A DNA stretch of 64,000 nucleotides from CBDCBA01 sp965214125 (GTDB lineage: Bacteria > Planctomycetota > Phycisphaerae > Tepidisphaerales > Tepidisphaeraceae). The translations under genes were made by a program, and so were the position numbers. Positions 51,520 through 60,390 of the stretch are shown piece by piece; position 1 is the first letter of the stretch, and every line of letters begins with the position of its first letter. The DNA lies in assembly GCA_965214125.1 (NCBI GenBank), contig CBDCBA010000027.1, positions 248,001 to 312,000 on the forward strand, written 5' to 3'. Under the pieces are notes generated by a model. The model saw nothing but the letters and a program-made list of their open reading frames with translations, had not been told where the DNA came from and ran no database searches.

Positions 51520-52809
51520 TCAGTCCCGCAGGATGCGGCGGGCCAGCTTGGCTGACTCGCCGACGTTGATATCGTCCGGCACGTCCTGGCCGGCCGTCGT
51601 GTAGCTGATCGGCAGCTTGCTCTCGCTGGCCACGTCGAGCATTGCCCCCACGTCGGCGGCCTCGTCGAGCTTCGTGAAGATCAAGCGGTCCGCCCGCACC
51701 CCCGCAAACCGCTGCATCGCCAGCTTGATCGCGTTGCGGCCGCACACCGTGCTGAGCACCAGGTGCGTCTCGTCCGGGGCGGCGGCGTCGAGGAACTGCT
51801 TGAGCTCGCTCAGCTTCGTCGCGTCGCGTGGGCTGCGCCCAGCGGTGTCGATCAGGATGTAGTCGTGGTCCGCCAGGCGGGCGATCGCATCCTTGATGTC
51901 CGCCGGCTGGCTCACGACCGTCAGCGGCGCCTCGATAATCTCCGCGTACTTCCTGAGCTGATCAATGGCGGCGATGCGGTAGGTGTCGATCGTGATCAGC
52001 GCAACGCGCCCCTTGCCTTTGAGCTTCAGCGTGGCCGCGAGCTTGGCGGTGGTGGTCGTCTTGCCCACGCCCGTCGGCCCGATGAACGCCACAATGTGCG
52101 GCTTGCCTTTGACGCGGCGCTTCGTTGGCCCGCTCACCGGCAGCCGCTTGGCGACCTCCGCCTCCACGGCCCGATCGACGACGTCGGCATGCCGCAGCTC
52201 CTCGGGCGACAGCGCGTCCTGCACCGCCTTGGCGACCTCGCGGGCCATTGCCTCGCCCGCCTGCTGGTCAAGCAGCCGGCGGAAGTGCGGGGCCAGATGC
52301 TCGGGCAGTTCGGGCGTGCGTGCGTTCTGCACCTGCTCGACAAGGCCGGCCACGACCTTCTTCAGATCGCCGACCTCCTGCGTGACGCCAAGGTAGGCCG
52401 CGCTGGCGGCGGCGGGGGTTTCCATCAGCGAGCCGGGCTGCGAGATGCTTCCCTTTAAGCCGGCGGGGGGCGTCTCGACGGCGTTGCCATTGGGGCGGGC
52501 CGGCAGCGTCGGGCGGCGGCGCTGGTTGGGCCGCAGCCCTCGGCCGGCGGTGATCTCGACGTGCTCGCGCCGGATCAGGCCGAGCAGGCGCCTCGTGGTG
52601 ACGTTGCGTGTCGACAGGATCACCGCCCCGGCGCCCAGCTCGGTCTTGACGCAGTTGAGGCACTCGGCCATCGTCGCGGCGGTGAACTTGCGTAGTTCCG
52701 GCCGCGACGCCGAGGCGGCCGGGCGTGCCGGCTTGGTCGGGCGGCGCGGCGGCAGACCGGCGAGGGCGGGAAGGGTCGGGCCGGTGGGGTTCGCGAGCGT
52801 GGTGGGCAT
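51520..52809 (-). CDS. flhF: FlhF (SRP-like GTPase of flagellar placement)
   Basis: A 429-residue protein. The variable N-terminal basic region (about residues 1-110) includes KFTAATMAECLNCVKTELGAGAVILSTR, the conserved FlhF B-domain start. The NG GTPase domain (about 210-429) has G1 GPTGVGKTTTTAKLA, then ITIDTYRIAAIDQLRKYAEI and LIDTAGRSPRD, and ends FTKLDEA and the ADVGAML motif. It recruits flagellar components to the assembly site. The ATG at 52809 gives a normal length; the open frame continues upstream without conserved residues. Confidence 0.93.
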   Translation of the reverse strand: MPTTLANPTGPTLPALAGLPPRRPTKPARPAASASRPELRKFTAATMAECLNCVKTELGAGAVILSTRNVTTRRLLGLIRREHVEITAGRGLRPNQRRRPTLPARPNGNAVETPPAGLKGSISQPGSLMETPAAASAAYLGVTQEVGDLKKVVAGLVEQVQNARTPELPEHLAPHFRRLLDQQAGEAMAREVAKAVQDALSPEELRHADVVDRAVEAEVAKRLPVSGPTKRRVKGKPHIVAFIGPTGVGKTTTTAKLAATLKLKGKGRVALITIDTYRIAAIDQLRKYAEIIEAPLTVVSQPADIKDAIARLADHDYILIDTAGRSPRDATKLSELKQFLDAAAPDETHLVLSTVCGRNAIKLAMQRFAGVRADRLIFTKLDEAADVGAMLDVASESKLPISYTTAGQDVPDDINVGESAKLARRILRD

Positions 52810-53011
52810 GGGCCTCGCCTCCGTGCAAGGGCTTGGGTTGTGGCCTGGTTCCACCGGGCCGTTTGGCAGGCTCCGCACCGCGTGCGATGCCCGCTCGTTT
52901 TCCATCGGCAACCTGCCGCCGCAACGTGAGTTTATCGGACGACCGCCAGCACGCGAAGTTCGATCAACCTATCCACTGGCCATCTTCAGCATCTGGCCGC
53001 CGTGCCCTCTA

Positions 53012-55135
53012 TCAAGCGTTGAGCCCGACCATCGCCACCGCCTCGACCTTCACCTCCGGCACGATTTCGTTGTAGCCGAGCACGCTCACCTGCGGCAGCG
53101 TCGCCTCGATCAGCCGCCGCACCGCCAGACGCACCTGCGGCCCGCACACCAGCACCGCCGGCCGGCCCGTGCTGGTGAGCTCCGCCACCTTCTCCGCGAC
53201 GCGACGCACCACCGCCTGGGCCGTTTGCGGCGGCATCGTGTTGGTGCTGCCGCCTTCGTTGCGCTGCACGTGCTGGGCGACGAGGTCCTCCAACGCCGGG
53301 TCGAGCGTGACGCAGTGCAGGGCGTCCTCCTCGTCGACGTGCTGCTTGCAGATCGTGCGGGCCAGCGTGTTGCGGCAGTATTCGCCCAGAATCTCCACGT
53401 CCTTCGTCCGCCCGGCATAGTCGCCGACGGTTTCGAGGATGCTCTCCAAATCGCGGACGGGCACGCGCTCGCGGAGCAGGTGTTGAAGCACCTTTTGCAG
53501 CTCGCCCACCTTGACGGCCGCGGGGACGACCTCCTCCACGAGCGCGGGCGATCGCTCCTTCAGGCCGTCGAGCAGCTTGCGGACATCCTGCCGGCCTAGC
53601 AGTTCGTGGGCGTGGCGCTTGATGACTTCGGTCAGGTGCGTCGCCAGGACGGCCGAGGCCTCGACGACGGTGTAGTTCATCAGCTCCGCCTCGGGCTTCT
53701 GCGGCTCGGTGATCCAGTAGGCCGGCAGGCTGAAGGCGGGCTCGACGGTCTGGATCGCGTGTGGCAGTTCACCGGTGGCCGCCCCGCTGTCGATGGCGAG
53801 GAACTGATCGGGGAAGGCCTCTCCCTTGGCGACGGCCATGCCGCGAATCTTGACCACGTAGTCGTTCGCCTGGATCTCCATGTTGTCGCGGATGCGCACG
53901 CTCGGCACGACCATGCCCAACTCGGCCGCGATCTGCCGGCGGATCAGGCTGACGCGCTCGAGCAGGTCGCCGCCCTTGGCCGTGTCGACGAGCGAGACCA
54001 GGCCGTAGCCGACCTCGAGTTCCATCGCGTCGACCTCGAGCAACTGCTCGACCGGCTGGGGCTTGGCCTGCTCCTGGTTGGCGGCGGCGAGCTTTTGCCG
54101 GCTCTCGCGCGCGGCCTCCTCGGTGCGCTGGCGGGTCAGGATCCAGGCGAGCCCGCCGCAACTGGCGCCCACGACCAGCAGCGGGATCGCAGGCAGGCCG
54201 GTGAAGGCCATCAGGCCGAGGAAGCCGGCGGCGATGAAGAGCGGGATCGGGTTGGCCGTGAGCTGACCGACCACCTGCTCGCCTAGCTCCGCCCGCGTGC
54301 TGCTGCGTGTGACGATCAGGCCCGCGCCCAGCGCCGTGATGAAGGCCGGCACCTGGCTGACGAGGCCGTCGCCGATGGTGAGCTTTGTGAAGAGTTCCGC
54401 CGTCGGCGCCAGGTCCCAGCCGCGATCAACAAGGCCAACGTACATGCCGCCGGCGATGTTGACGAGCGTGATGATGATGCCGGCGATCGCGTCGCCGCGC
54501 GTGAATTTGCTGGCCCCGTCCATTGCCCCGTAGAAGTCGGCCTCCTGCGCGATCTCCTCGCGGCGCGTCTTGGCCTCGCGCTCGTCGATAATGCCGGCGT
54601 TGAGGTCGGCGTCGATCGCCATCTGCTTGCCGGGCATGGCATCGAGCGTGAACCGCGCCGCCACCTCGCTGATGCGGCCGCTTCCCTTCGTAATCACCAC
54701 GAACTGGATGATGAAGATGATGACGAAGATGATGAACCCGACCGTCATGCTGCCGCGCGTGACGAACTCGCTGAAGGCGGCGATCACGCTGCCAGCGTCG
54801 CCCATCGCGTTCGTCACCCCGCCGCTTTCGCCGGCAGTGAGGATCAGGCGCGTGGTCGCGACGTTGAGCGTCAGGCGGAACATCGTCGTCGCCAGCAGCA
54901 GCGACGGCAGGACGGCGAACTCGAGCGGGCTCTTGACGTACATCGCCGTCACGAGCAGGACGACGCTGATGGTGATGTTCAAGACCAGCAGCAAGTCCAG
55001 GATCGCCGACGGCAGCGGCACCAGCAGCACCAGCAGCAGCGCGATGCACGCGACCGGGAAGATCAGCCCGCGGTGGCGCGACAGCTTGTCGAGCGCGCCC
55101 AAGCCGGCAAGCGAAGATGTGGTGGCGGTGCTCAT
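53012..55135 (-). CDS. flhA: flagellar export apparatus protein FlhA
   Basis: A full 707-residue FlhA. About eight membrane helices fill residues 20-330. The conserved FHIPEP-type block is visible in TKGSGRISEVAARFTLDAMPGKQMAIDADLNAG and DFYGAMDGASKFTRGDAIAG. The large cytoplasmic domain (about 345-707) docks chaperone-substrate complexes. It is the central component of the proton-driven flagellar protein exporter. The ATG at 55135 (MSTATTSS) is preferred over an upstream GTG-rich open frame. A REP-like element separates it from flhB. Confidence 0.96.
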   Translation of the reverse strand: MSTATTSSLAGLGALDKLSRHRGLIFPVACIALLLVLLVPLPSAILDLLLVLNITISVVLLVTAMYVKSPLEFAVLPSLLLATTMFRLTLNVATTRLILTAGESGGVTNAMGDAGSVIAAFSEFVTRGSMTVGFIIFVIIFIIQFVVITKGSGRISEVAARFTLDAMPGKQMAIDADLNAGIIDEREAKTRREEIAQEADFYGAMDGASKFTRGDAIAGIIITLVNIAGGMYVGLVDRGWDLAPTAELFTKLTIGDGLVSQVPAFITALGAGLIVTRSSTRAELGEQVVGQLTANPIPLFIAAGFLGLMAFTGLPAIPLLVVGASCGGLAWILTRQRTEEAARESRQKLAAANQEQAKPQPVEQLLEVDAMELEVGYGLVSLVDTAKGGDLLERVSLIRRQIAAELGMVVPSVRIRDNMEIQANDYVVKIRGMAVAKGEAFPDQFLAIDSGAATGELPHAIQTVEPAFSLPAYWITEPQKPEAELMNYTVVEASAVLATHLTEVIKRHAHELLGRQDVRKLLDGLKERSPALVEEVVPAAVKVGELQKVLQHLLRERVPVRDLESILETVGDYAGRTKDVEILGEYCRNTLARTICKQHVDEEDALHCVTLDPALEDLVAQHVQRNEGGSTNTMPPQTAQAVVRRVAEKVAELTSTGRPAVLVCGPQVRLAVRRLIEATLPQVSVLGYNEIVPEVKVEAVAMVGLNA

Positions 55136-55159
55136 GGTGGCAATCCGTTGCCGTGTCCT

Positions 55160-55238
55160 GTAGCGGAGGCCTCCGGTCTCCGCCCTTCCGCGTGGTGGCG
55201 TCCGTGCCATTTGGGCAGGGGCCGGAGGCCTCTGCTAC
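55160..55238. repeat. GTAG/CTAC two-armed REP-like element overlapping the flhB stop
   Basis: GTAG plus CGGAGGCCTCCG (palindrome), a spacer of about 45 bases, GCCGGAGGCCTCTG and CTAC. Its CTAC, read on the minus strand, is GTAG, whose TAG is the stop codon of flhB. It fills almost the whole 99-base gap between flhB and flhA, inside an otherwise tight operon. Confidence 0.8.
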
Positions 55239-56332
55239 GCCGCGCTGCCCGCCAGCTCCCGGTCGAGCCGGTAGACGTACGCCAGCAGCTCCGCGACGGC
55301 CGAGTAGAAATCTTCGGGGATTTCCTGCCCCACTTCAACCGAACGGAACAACGCCCGCGCCAGGGGCGGCCTCTCCACGATCGGCACACCGTTCGCCACC
55401 GCCGTCTCGCGGATGCGCATCGCCAGCAAGTCGCCCCCCTTGGCCACGACCCGCGGGGCGTGCATCTTGCCCTCGTCGTACTTGATCGCGACAGCGAAGT
55501 GTGTCGGGTTCGTCACGACCACGTCCGCCTGCGGCACGCCGTCGCGAATGCCCTTCATCGACTGCTGGATCGCCATCTGTCGGCGGCGGGCCTTCATCTG
55601 GGGGTCGCCGTCCATGTTCTTCATCTCGTCCTTGACCTGCTGCTTGGTCATCTTCAACTTCTGCTCGTGCTGCCATTTTTGATAGGCGAAGTCGAGCAGG
55701 CTCAGCACCAACAGCGCCAATGCCACCTTCAGGCCGACAACGAAGACGCACCACCCGGCCGCGCCCACGAGCGTGCCCGACTCCACGTGCTGCAACGCCA
55801 GGATCGACGGCAGCGACGTGCTGACCGACCACCACGCCACCGAAGCCACGATGCCGAGCTTCAGCAGGTTCATGCCGAAGCCGACGTAGGTCTTGCTCTC
55901 GAAGAACAGCTTCTTGAAGCCGCTGATCGGGTTGAGCGACTTCAGGCTCGGCTGGAGCTTTTTGGGCGTCAGGTGCAGCCCGACCTGCACCACGTTCGCC
56001 AGGATCGCCACCACCACCACGACACCCAGCAACGGCAGCATTCCAAAGGCCAAATTCTTCACGGCGAGCCAGACCCAGCTTTGAACCGCACCGCCCGCCC
56101 CCTCGGCAACGTACAGCGGCGTTGCTTGGAGCTCGGCCCCGAACGAGCGCACGCCGACGTTCAACATCGCCTCCCACAAGCGCCCGCCGAAGATCCAGAA
56201 GGAGACGAGCATCGCCACGAGCAACGCCGCGCCCGCGAGGTCGCTGCTGCGGGCGACGTCCCCCTCCTCGCGCGCCTCCTTGCGGCGCTTGGGAGTGGGG
56301 GCTTCGGTTTTGTCGCCGTCGTCGTCTGCCAT
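55235..56332 (-). CDS. flhB: flagellar export switch protein FlhB
   Basis: A 365-residue protein of normal length. The N terminus is KTEAPTPKRRKEAREEGDVARSSDL, typical for FlhB. Four membrane helices lie at about residues 33-215. The autocleavage motif NPTH is at residues 275-278 (VVVTNPTHFAVAIKYD). It switches the exporter from rod/hook to filament substrates. Its stop codon is supplied by the REP-like element 55160-55238, so the extreme C terminus (AGSAA) may have been set by that insertion. The fliR stop lies 6 bases upstream of its ATG. Confidence 0.95.
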   Translation of the reverse strand: MADDDGDKTEAPTPKRRKEAREEGDVARSSDLAGAALLVAMLVSFWIFGGRLWEAMLNVGVRSFGAELQATPLYVAEGAGGAVQSWVWLAVKNLAFGMLPLLGVVVVVAILANVVQVGLHLTPKKLQPSLKSLNPISGFKKLFFESKTYVGFGMNLLKLGIVASVAWWSVSTSLPSILALQHVESGTLVGAAGWCVFVVGLKVALALLVLSLLDFAYQKWQHEQKLKMTKQQVKDEMKNMDGDPQMKARRRQMAIQQSMKGIRDGVPQADVVVTNPTHFAVAIKYDEGKMHAPRVVAKGGDLLAMRIRETAVANGVPIVERPPLARALFRSVEVGQEIPEDFYSAVAELLAYVYRLDRELAGSAA

Positions 56333-56338
56333 ACGCGA

Positions 56339-57142
56339 TCACCGAAGGTTGGCCGCGGCGCCGGCGGCCTCGTCGTGCCAGAGCATGCGGGTCAGGTCCA
56401 GGCTGTCGTTCATCGCGCCCACCAGCAGCGATCCGGTGACGGCCAGGCCCAGGATGACCATCGTCAGGCCGATCATCGTGCGGATGCTCAGGCCGACGCT
56501 GAGCAGGTTGAGGGCGGGAATCGTCTTGCCGAGCATGCCCAGTGACAAGTCGACCACGAGCATTGCCACGCAGACGGGGCCCGCGATGCGCAGGGCCAGC
56601 GCGGTGGCGCCGGCGACCATGCGGGTAAAGAGCTCAAGCCCGTCGCGGTCGAGGCCGACGCTGAGCGGCGGCAGCGCCTCGAAGCTCTCGCGGATGCCCA
56701 GCACCATCGCGTGGTGGCCGTCCATGTGGAGGAAGAGCAGGATCGCGAGGAAGAAGTAGGCGTCGCCGAGTGGGCTGCCGCCGAAGTCGGCCGTCGGGTT
56801 GAAGTTCCCGGCCATGTTGAAGCCCATCTGCTGGCCCGCGAGTCCGCCGGCCCAGCGCGCCGCGACGAAGCCGAGCGACAGCATCGATCCCGCGAGCAGC
56901 CCGAACGCGAGCTCCCCGCCCAAACCGACCGCGAGCTGCCACGGCGACCCAGGCATCGCCGCCGGCCGGGGCATCTCGCCGATCGTGGCGCACATGCACA
57001 GCGCCATCGCGACGGCGATGTATAGCTTGATCGGCCTGGGGAGCTTGTCGCTGCCCAGCACCGGCGCGATCATCATCAGCCCCGCCAGCCGAAACACGAC
57101 CAGCGCGAACAACTGCGGAAGCTCGGCAAGGAAGGGGGGCAT
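56339..57142 (-). CDS. fliR: flagellar export apparatus protein FliR
   Basis: A 267-residue hydrophobic protein with about six membrane helices. QLFALVVFRLAGLMMIAPVLGSDKLPRPIK at the N terminus and the GGLAGQQMGFNMAGNFNPTAD block are characteristic of FliR. It forms the export gate with FliP and FliQ. ATG 57142 (MPPFLAELPQ) is the natural start. fliQ ends 67 bases upstream. Confidence 0.94.
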   Translation of the reverse strand: MPPFLAELPQLFALVVFRLAGLMMIAPVLGSDKLPRPIKLYIAVAMALCMCATIGEMPRPAAMPGSPWQLAVGLGGELAFGLLAGSMLSLGFVAARWAGGLAGQQMGFNMAGNFNPTADFGGSPLGDAYFFLAILLFLHMDGHHAMVLGIRESFEALPPLSVGLDRDGLELFTRMVAGATALALRIAGPVCVAMLVVDLSLGMLGKTIPALNLLSVGLSIRTMIGLTMVILGLAVTGSLLVGAMNDSLDLTRMLWHDEAAGAAANLR

Positions 57143-57209
57143 TCTCTGGGTGGATTTGCACCGACTCCAGGAGCGTCGGAGCCCGCAGCTTCCGCTGCGG
57201 CATAGATCG

Positions 57210-57479
57210 TCAGGGAGAGAGCCCGCTTGTAAACAGTTCGGTCGCGAAGTCGATCAGGTGCCGCCCGATCCACGGCAGCGTGATGACCGCCACCGCGAAC
57301 ATCGCCACGATCTTGGGAATAAACGCGAGCGACTGCTCCTGAATCTGCGTCACCGCCTGAATCAGCGAGATGCCCAGGCCGACCACGAGGCCGGCGATCA
57401 GGATCGGGGCGCTCAGCAGCAGCACGAGCAACAGCGCGCGGCGAATGAGCTCGATCGATAGGTCGAGGTCCATCGTCAT
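57210..57479 (-). CDS. fliQ: flagellar export apparatus protein FliQ
   Basis: An 89-residue protein with two membrane helices, as expected: LIRRALLLVLLLSAPILIAGLVVGLGISLIQAVTQIQEQSLAFIPKIV is the FliQ signature. Its ATG (57479) overlaps the fliP stop (ATGA), giving translational coupling. The gene is a small part of a much longer open frame whose upstream part runs within fliP and is not coding. Confidence 0.94.
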   Translation of the reverse strand: MTMDLDLSIELIRRALLLVLLLSAPILIAGLVVGLGISLIQAVTQIQEQSLAFIPKIVAMFAVAVITLPWIGRHLIDFATELFTSGLSP

Positions 57480-58378
57480 CCGCCACCTCCCCCACCCCCA
57501 ACCCCGCCACCGGTGAGGGCAAAGCTCCCCATCAGGCTGGCCACGATCAGCGTCCAGCCGTCGACGAGCACGAAGAGCAGCAGCTTGAACGGCAGCGAGA
57601 TCAGCACCGGCGGGAGCATCATCATGCCCATGCTGATGAGCACCGCGCTGATGACCATGTCGATCACGAGGAACGGCAGGTAGACCTTGAAACCCATCAG
57701 GAAGCCGACCTTCAGCTCGCTCAGCACGAAGGCCGGAACCAGCGTGAAGGTGCCGACATCGCCCCACGTCTGCGCGGGCTGCTCGCCGGCAAAGTCCTGG
57801 AAGACAAGCACGGCGTCGTCGTTGCCGGCCGCCTGGATCTGGGCAATCATGAACTCGCGCATCGGCACGATGCCCGCGTCCCACGCATCCTGCTGCGTCA
57901 TCTCCCCGTCGAGGTAGGGCTGCACGGCGGTGCTGTTGACCTTCGCCCAAGTCGGGCCCATCACGCAGAAGGTCATAAAGAGTGCCAGGCCCGTCATCAC
58001 CTGGTTGGGCGGCAGCGTCGGCGTGCCCATCGCCTGGCGGAGCAGGCTCAGGACGATGATGATCCGGGTGAAGCTGGTGCAGAGCACCAGCAACGCCGGC
58101 GCGAGCGACAGGACCGTGAGCAGGACGATGATCTGCATCGCCGGCGCGAGGTTCTCGCGGTCGGTCAGGTCCGGCAGCGCGAACGGCGCGGCCGCAGCGC
58201 GGGCGTCGCCGGCCGCCTCGGCCTCGGACGCCGCGGCAAGCTGCTCGGCCGTCTGTTCGATCGAGTCGTCGTTCCACCCGTCGAACGTGACCGGGTCCGG
58301 CGGCGCAAGATCGGCCTGCGCCAACGCCGGGGCGTGGCAGCAGAGCAGGATCACAAGTGCGAAGAGTCGCGGTCGCAT
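57476..58378 (-). CDS. fliP: flagellar export apparatus protein FliP
   Basis: A 300-residue protein with a cleavable signal peptide (LFALVILLCCHAPALAQA) and a variable periplasmic insert, followed by the FliP core: IIVLLTVLSLAPALLVLCTSFTRIIIVLSLLRQAMGTPTLPPNQVM. Four membrane helices form the export gate with FliQ and FliR. The protein ends in an unusual glycine-rich tail (TGGGVGGGGGGG) encoded just before the overlapping fliQ start. The ATG at 58378 is chosen; the signal peptide fits it. Confidence 0.94.
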   Translation of the reverse strand: MRPRLFALVILLCCHAPALAQADLAPPDPVTFDGWNDDSIEQTAEQLAAASEAEAAGDARAAAAPFALPDLTDRENLAPAMQIIVLLTVLSLAPALLVLCTSFTRIIIVLSLLRQAMGTPTLPPNQVMTGLALFMTFCVMGPTWAKVNSTAVQPYLDGEMTQQDAWDAGIVPMREFMIAQIQAAGNDDAVLVFQDFAGEQPAQTWGDVGTFTLVPAFVLSELKVGFLMGFKVYLPFLVIDMVISAVLISMGMMMLPPVLISLPFKLLLFVLVDGWTLIVASLMGSFALTGGGVGGGGGGG

Positions 58379-58416
58379 CGGCCCTCCTGGCCAGTCGCGC
58401 GAGCGGTTGGAAAATG

Positions 58417-59094
58417 TCACGACGCCGAAGCGCCGGACGTCGTGCCGAGCCCGCGAACGCGCTCGATGAGCGCCCGCACGTCCTGCGTGTCGGGCAGCTC
58501 GACGTTGCCGTCCGCGTGGTCCGGCGGCGGGATCTCAGTCAAGTCGCCATGCTCGCCGTAGCCGGCGCTGGCGTCGATCGGATAGGCGTCGGCGTCCTCC
58601 TCGGCGGCGGACAGGGAGGCGGAGAAGGCGTCGCCGCGCAGCGCGTCGGCCGCCCGGCCGCTTCCCGAGGCTGCCAGAATCGACTCGACCTCCGCGGGAT
58701 CCGTTACCTCGCACAGCGGCTGCATGCCGTGCCCCGCGTCGCCGACCACGACGAGCCGGTGGCCGATCTCGAGGACCATCACCTGGTGCTTGGGCGTCAG
58801 CAGCGAACGACTAACCAACCGCACGCCGCCCGTGCTGGTCTTGCCCGCGTCGCCGCCGACCCGCCGGTAGACCCAACCGAGGCCAACGATCAGGGCGACC
58901 ACGCCCGTCAGCGACGCGATGATCCGACCGGCGCTGGGGCCGGTCTGCTGCGGAACCTCCGCCTGCTCAACCGACGCCGACGCCTCCGTTGCCACGCGCA
59001 GCGGCTCGTTATCGAACCGCGTCTGCGCCGACGCGGCACCCACCACCCCCGCGACCACGCCGAGCATCGCGGCAACGAGGAGGAACCGTTTCAC
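58417..59094 (-). CDS. fliO: flagellar biosynthesis protein FliO
   Basis: A 225-residue protein. A signal peptide is followed by a periplasmic stretch, a single membrane helix (IIASLTGVVALIVGLGWVYRRV) and the FliO domain core VRLVSRSLLTPKHQVMVLEIGHRLVVVGDAGHGMQPL. FliO helps FliP complex formation. The GTG start (59094) overlaps the fliN stop by 4 bases. The C-terminal 90 residues are acidic and variable. Confidence 0.88.
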   Translation of the reverse strand: MKRFLLVAAMLGVVAGVVGAASAQTRFDNEPLRVATEASASVEQAEVPQQTGPSAGRIIASLTGVVALIVGLGWVYRRVGGDAGKTSTGGVRLVSRSLLTPKHQVMVLEIGHRLVVVGDAGHGMQPLCEVTDPAEVESILAASGSGRAADALRGDAFSASLSAAEEDADAYPIDASAGYGEHGDLTEIPPPDHADGNVELPDTQDVRALIERVRGLGTTSGASAS

Positions 59095-59675
59095 GCCTCC
59101 TCCTCGACGTTGTGCGTCAGAATCTCGCTGACGCGGATGCAAAAGTTCTCGTTGAGCACCAGCACCTCGCCCCGGGCGACGAGGCGATCGTTCACGTAGA
59201 CGTCGACCGGGTCGCCCGCGAGCTTGTCAAGCTCGACGACGCTTCCCTCGACAAGCTTGAGAACGTCTTCGACCAGCATCCGGCTGCGCCCGAGCTCGAT
59301 CGTGACGTCGAGCTTGACGTCGCGCAGCAGTTCGATGCCGCTGACCTGGGCCTCCTGGAGAATCTTGTCGAACTGCGGCAGGTTAACGTTGCCGACGTCG
59401 AGCGCCGGGACCTCCGTTGCGGGCGACGGCGGCGCGGCGCGGGTTGGCGGCGCGGGAGTGTTCGGCTTGGCAGCGGGCGGCGCCGCGACGGCGGCGGGCG
59501 CTTTGGCCTCGGCCGGTTCGTCGGTGACGGGATCCTCGAAGCTCGCCGAGTTGAGCAGCGCGTCGAGGTCGTCCAGCGCCTGCTCAACATCGACGCCGGA
59601 ATTGCTCGCGCTGTCGGGGGCGGTGTCGGTTGCGTCGGCAGGCGCGTCGGATGTGTCAGACGGCGTGTCGGACAT
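59091..59675 (-). CDS. fliN: flagellar motor switch protein FliN
   Basis: A 194-residue protein. The first 100 residues are acidic and Ala/Pro-rich, a long linker. The SpoA domain of FliN occupies about residues 112-190: LLRDVKLDVTIELGRSRMLVEDVLKLVEGSVVELDKLAGDPVDVYVNDRLVARGEVLVLNENFCIRVSEIL. It forms the lower C-ring of the rotor and binds export cargo. Normally FliM, which has a second SpoA domain, is encoded next to it; no fliM lies in this window. The ATG at 59675 is the natural start. Confidence 0.93.
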   Translation of the reverse strand: MSDTPSDTSDAPADATDTAPDSASNSGVDVEQALDDLDALLNSASFEDPVTDEPAEAKAPAAVAAPPAAKPNTPAPPTRAAPPSPATEVPALDVGNVNLPQFDKILQEAQVSGIELLRDVKLDVTIELGRSRMLVEDVLKLVEGSVVELDKLAGDPVDVYVNDRLVARGEVLVLNENFCIRVSEILTHNVEEEA

Positions 59676-59817
59676 GGTGGCCCTCCGTGGCCGGTGGTCG
59701 CGCCGCAACGGCGCGGGGCTGGCTCGCGTGCCGCCTGGCATCCATGCCGACGGTTCACCCGAGTCGTTCGCTGGCGCGTTGCCGAAAGTTCTTGCGACTT
59801 TCGGCGGCGCGTCGGCC

Positions 59818-60390
59818 CTAGTAGTCGGCGCGGTACGGGATGCACCGCGGCACGAGCACCTCTTCGATGAGGCCCTCGCCGACGATCAGGTCGAGCTGGT
59901 ACCTTACCTGCCGGCGCAGCGTTTCCAAGCCGGGCTCGGCCGACCCGTTCAATTTCGTCTGGTCGAGCGAGCGGATGATCTTGCCCATGCGGTCCTTGAT
60001 GAGCGCGCTGCTGTTGGCCAAACGCTCCTCGACCTTCTCCTGCACGTCGCTTTTCACCTGGACGCTGATCTCCACGTCGTAGTGAAAGCTGCGGCCGCTC
60101 TGGTTGTTCTGCGTTCGGAACTCGAGCACGTTGAGTTCGACAAGCTGCCCGTGATCGTCGGTGTGGGCGACCTCGATCGGGTTGCCGTGGTCGTCGTACT
60201 CCACGTGAACCCCCTCCGCCGCGGCCGCGTGATCCGCGCCGCCGCCGAGCATCTTGAACCCCGCGAAGAGCACGACGGCCTCCAAGACCATCACACCCCC
60301 GATCAGCACGGGGAGCTTGCCGAGCAGCCCCTTGATGCCGCCCGGTTTGGAGTCGTCGCCATCCTGCTTCTGTTCGGTGTCGTCGGCCAT
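59818..60390 (-). CDS. fliL: flagellar basal body-associated protein FliL
   Basis: A 190-residue single-pass membrane protein. The N-terminal cytoplasmic segment is followed by a helix (VLIGGVMVLEAVVLFAGFKML, about residues 28-48) and the periplasmic FliL domain ending in the stomatin-like core. The C-terminal TLRRQVRYQLDLIVGEGLIEEVLVPRCIPYRADY is longer than usual. FliL sits around the stator and supports torque. It is the first gene of the operon; a 142-bp gap separates it from fliN. Confidence 0.85.
   Translation of the reverse strand: MADDTEQKQDGDDSKPGGIKGLLGKLPVLIGGVMVLEAVVLFAGFKMLGGGADHAAAAEGVHVEYDDHGNPIEVAHTDDHGQLVELNVLEFRTQNNQSGRSFHYDVEISVQVKSDVQEKVEERLANSSALIKDRMGKIIRSLDQTKLNGSAEPGLETLRRQVRYQLDLIVGEGLIEEVLVPRCIPYRADY

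Noticed and set aside
57480..58277. Long open frame upstream of fliQ
   Set aside because: It lies wholly within fliP in another frame; only its last 89 codons are the real FliQ.
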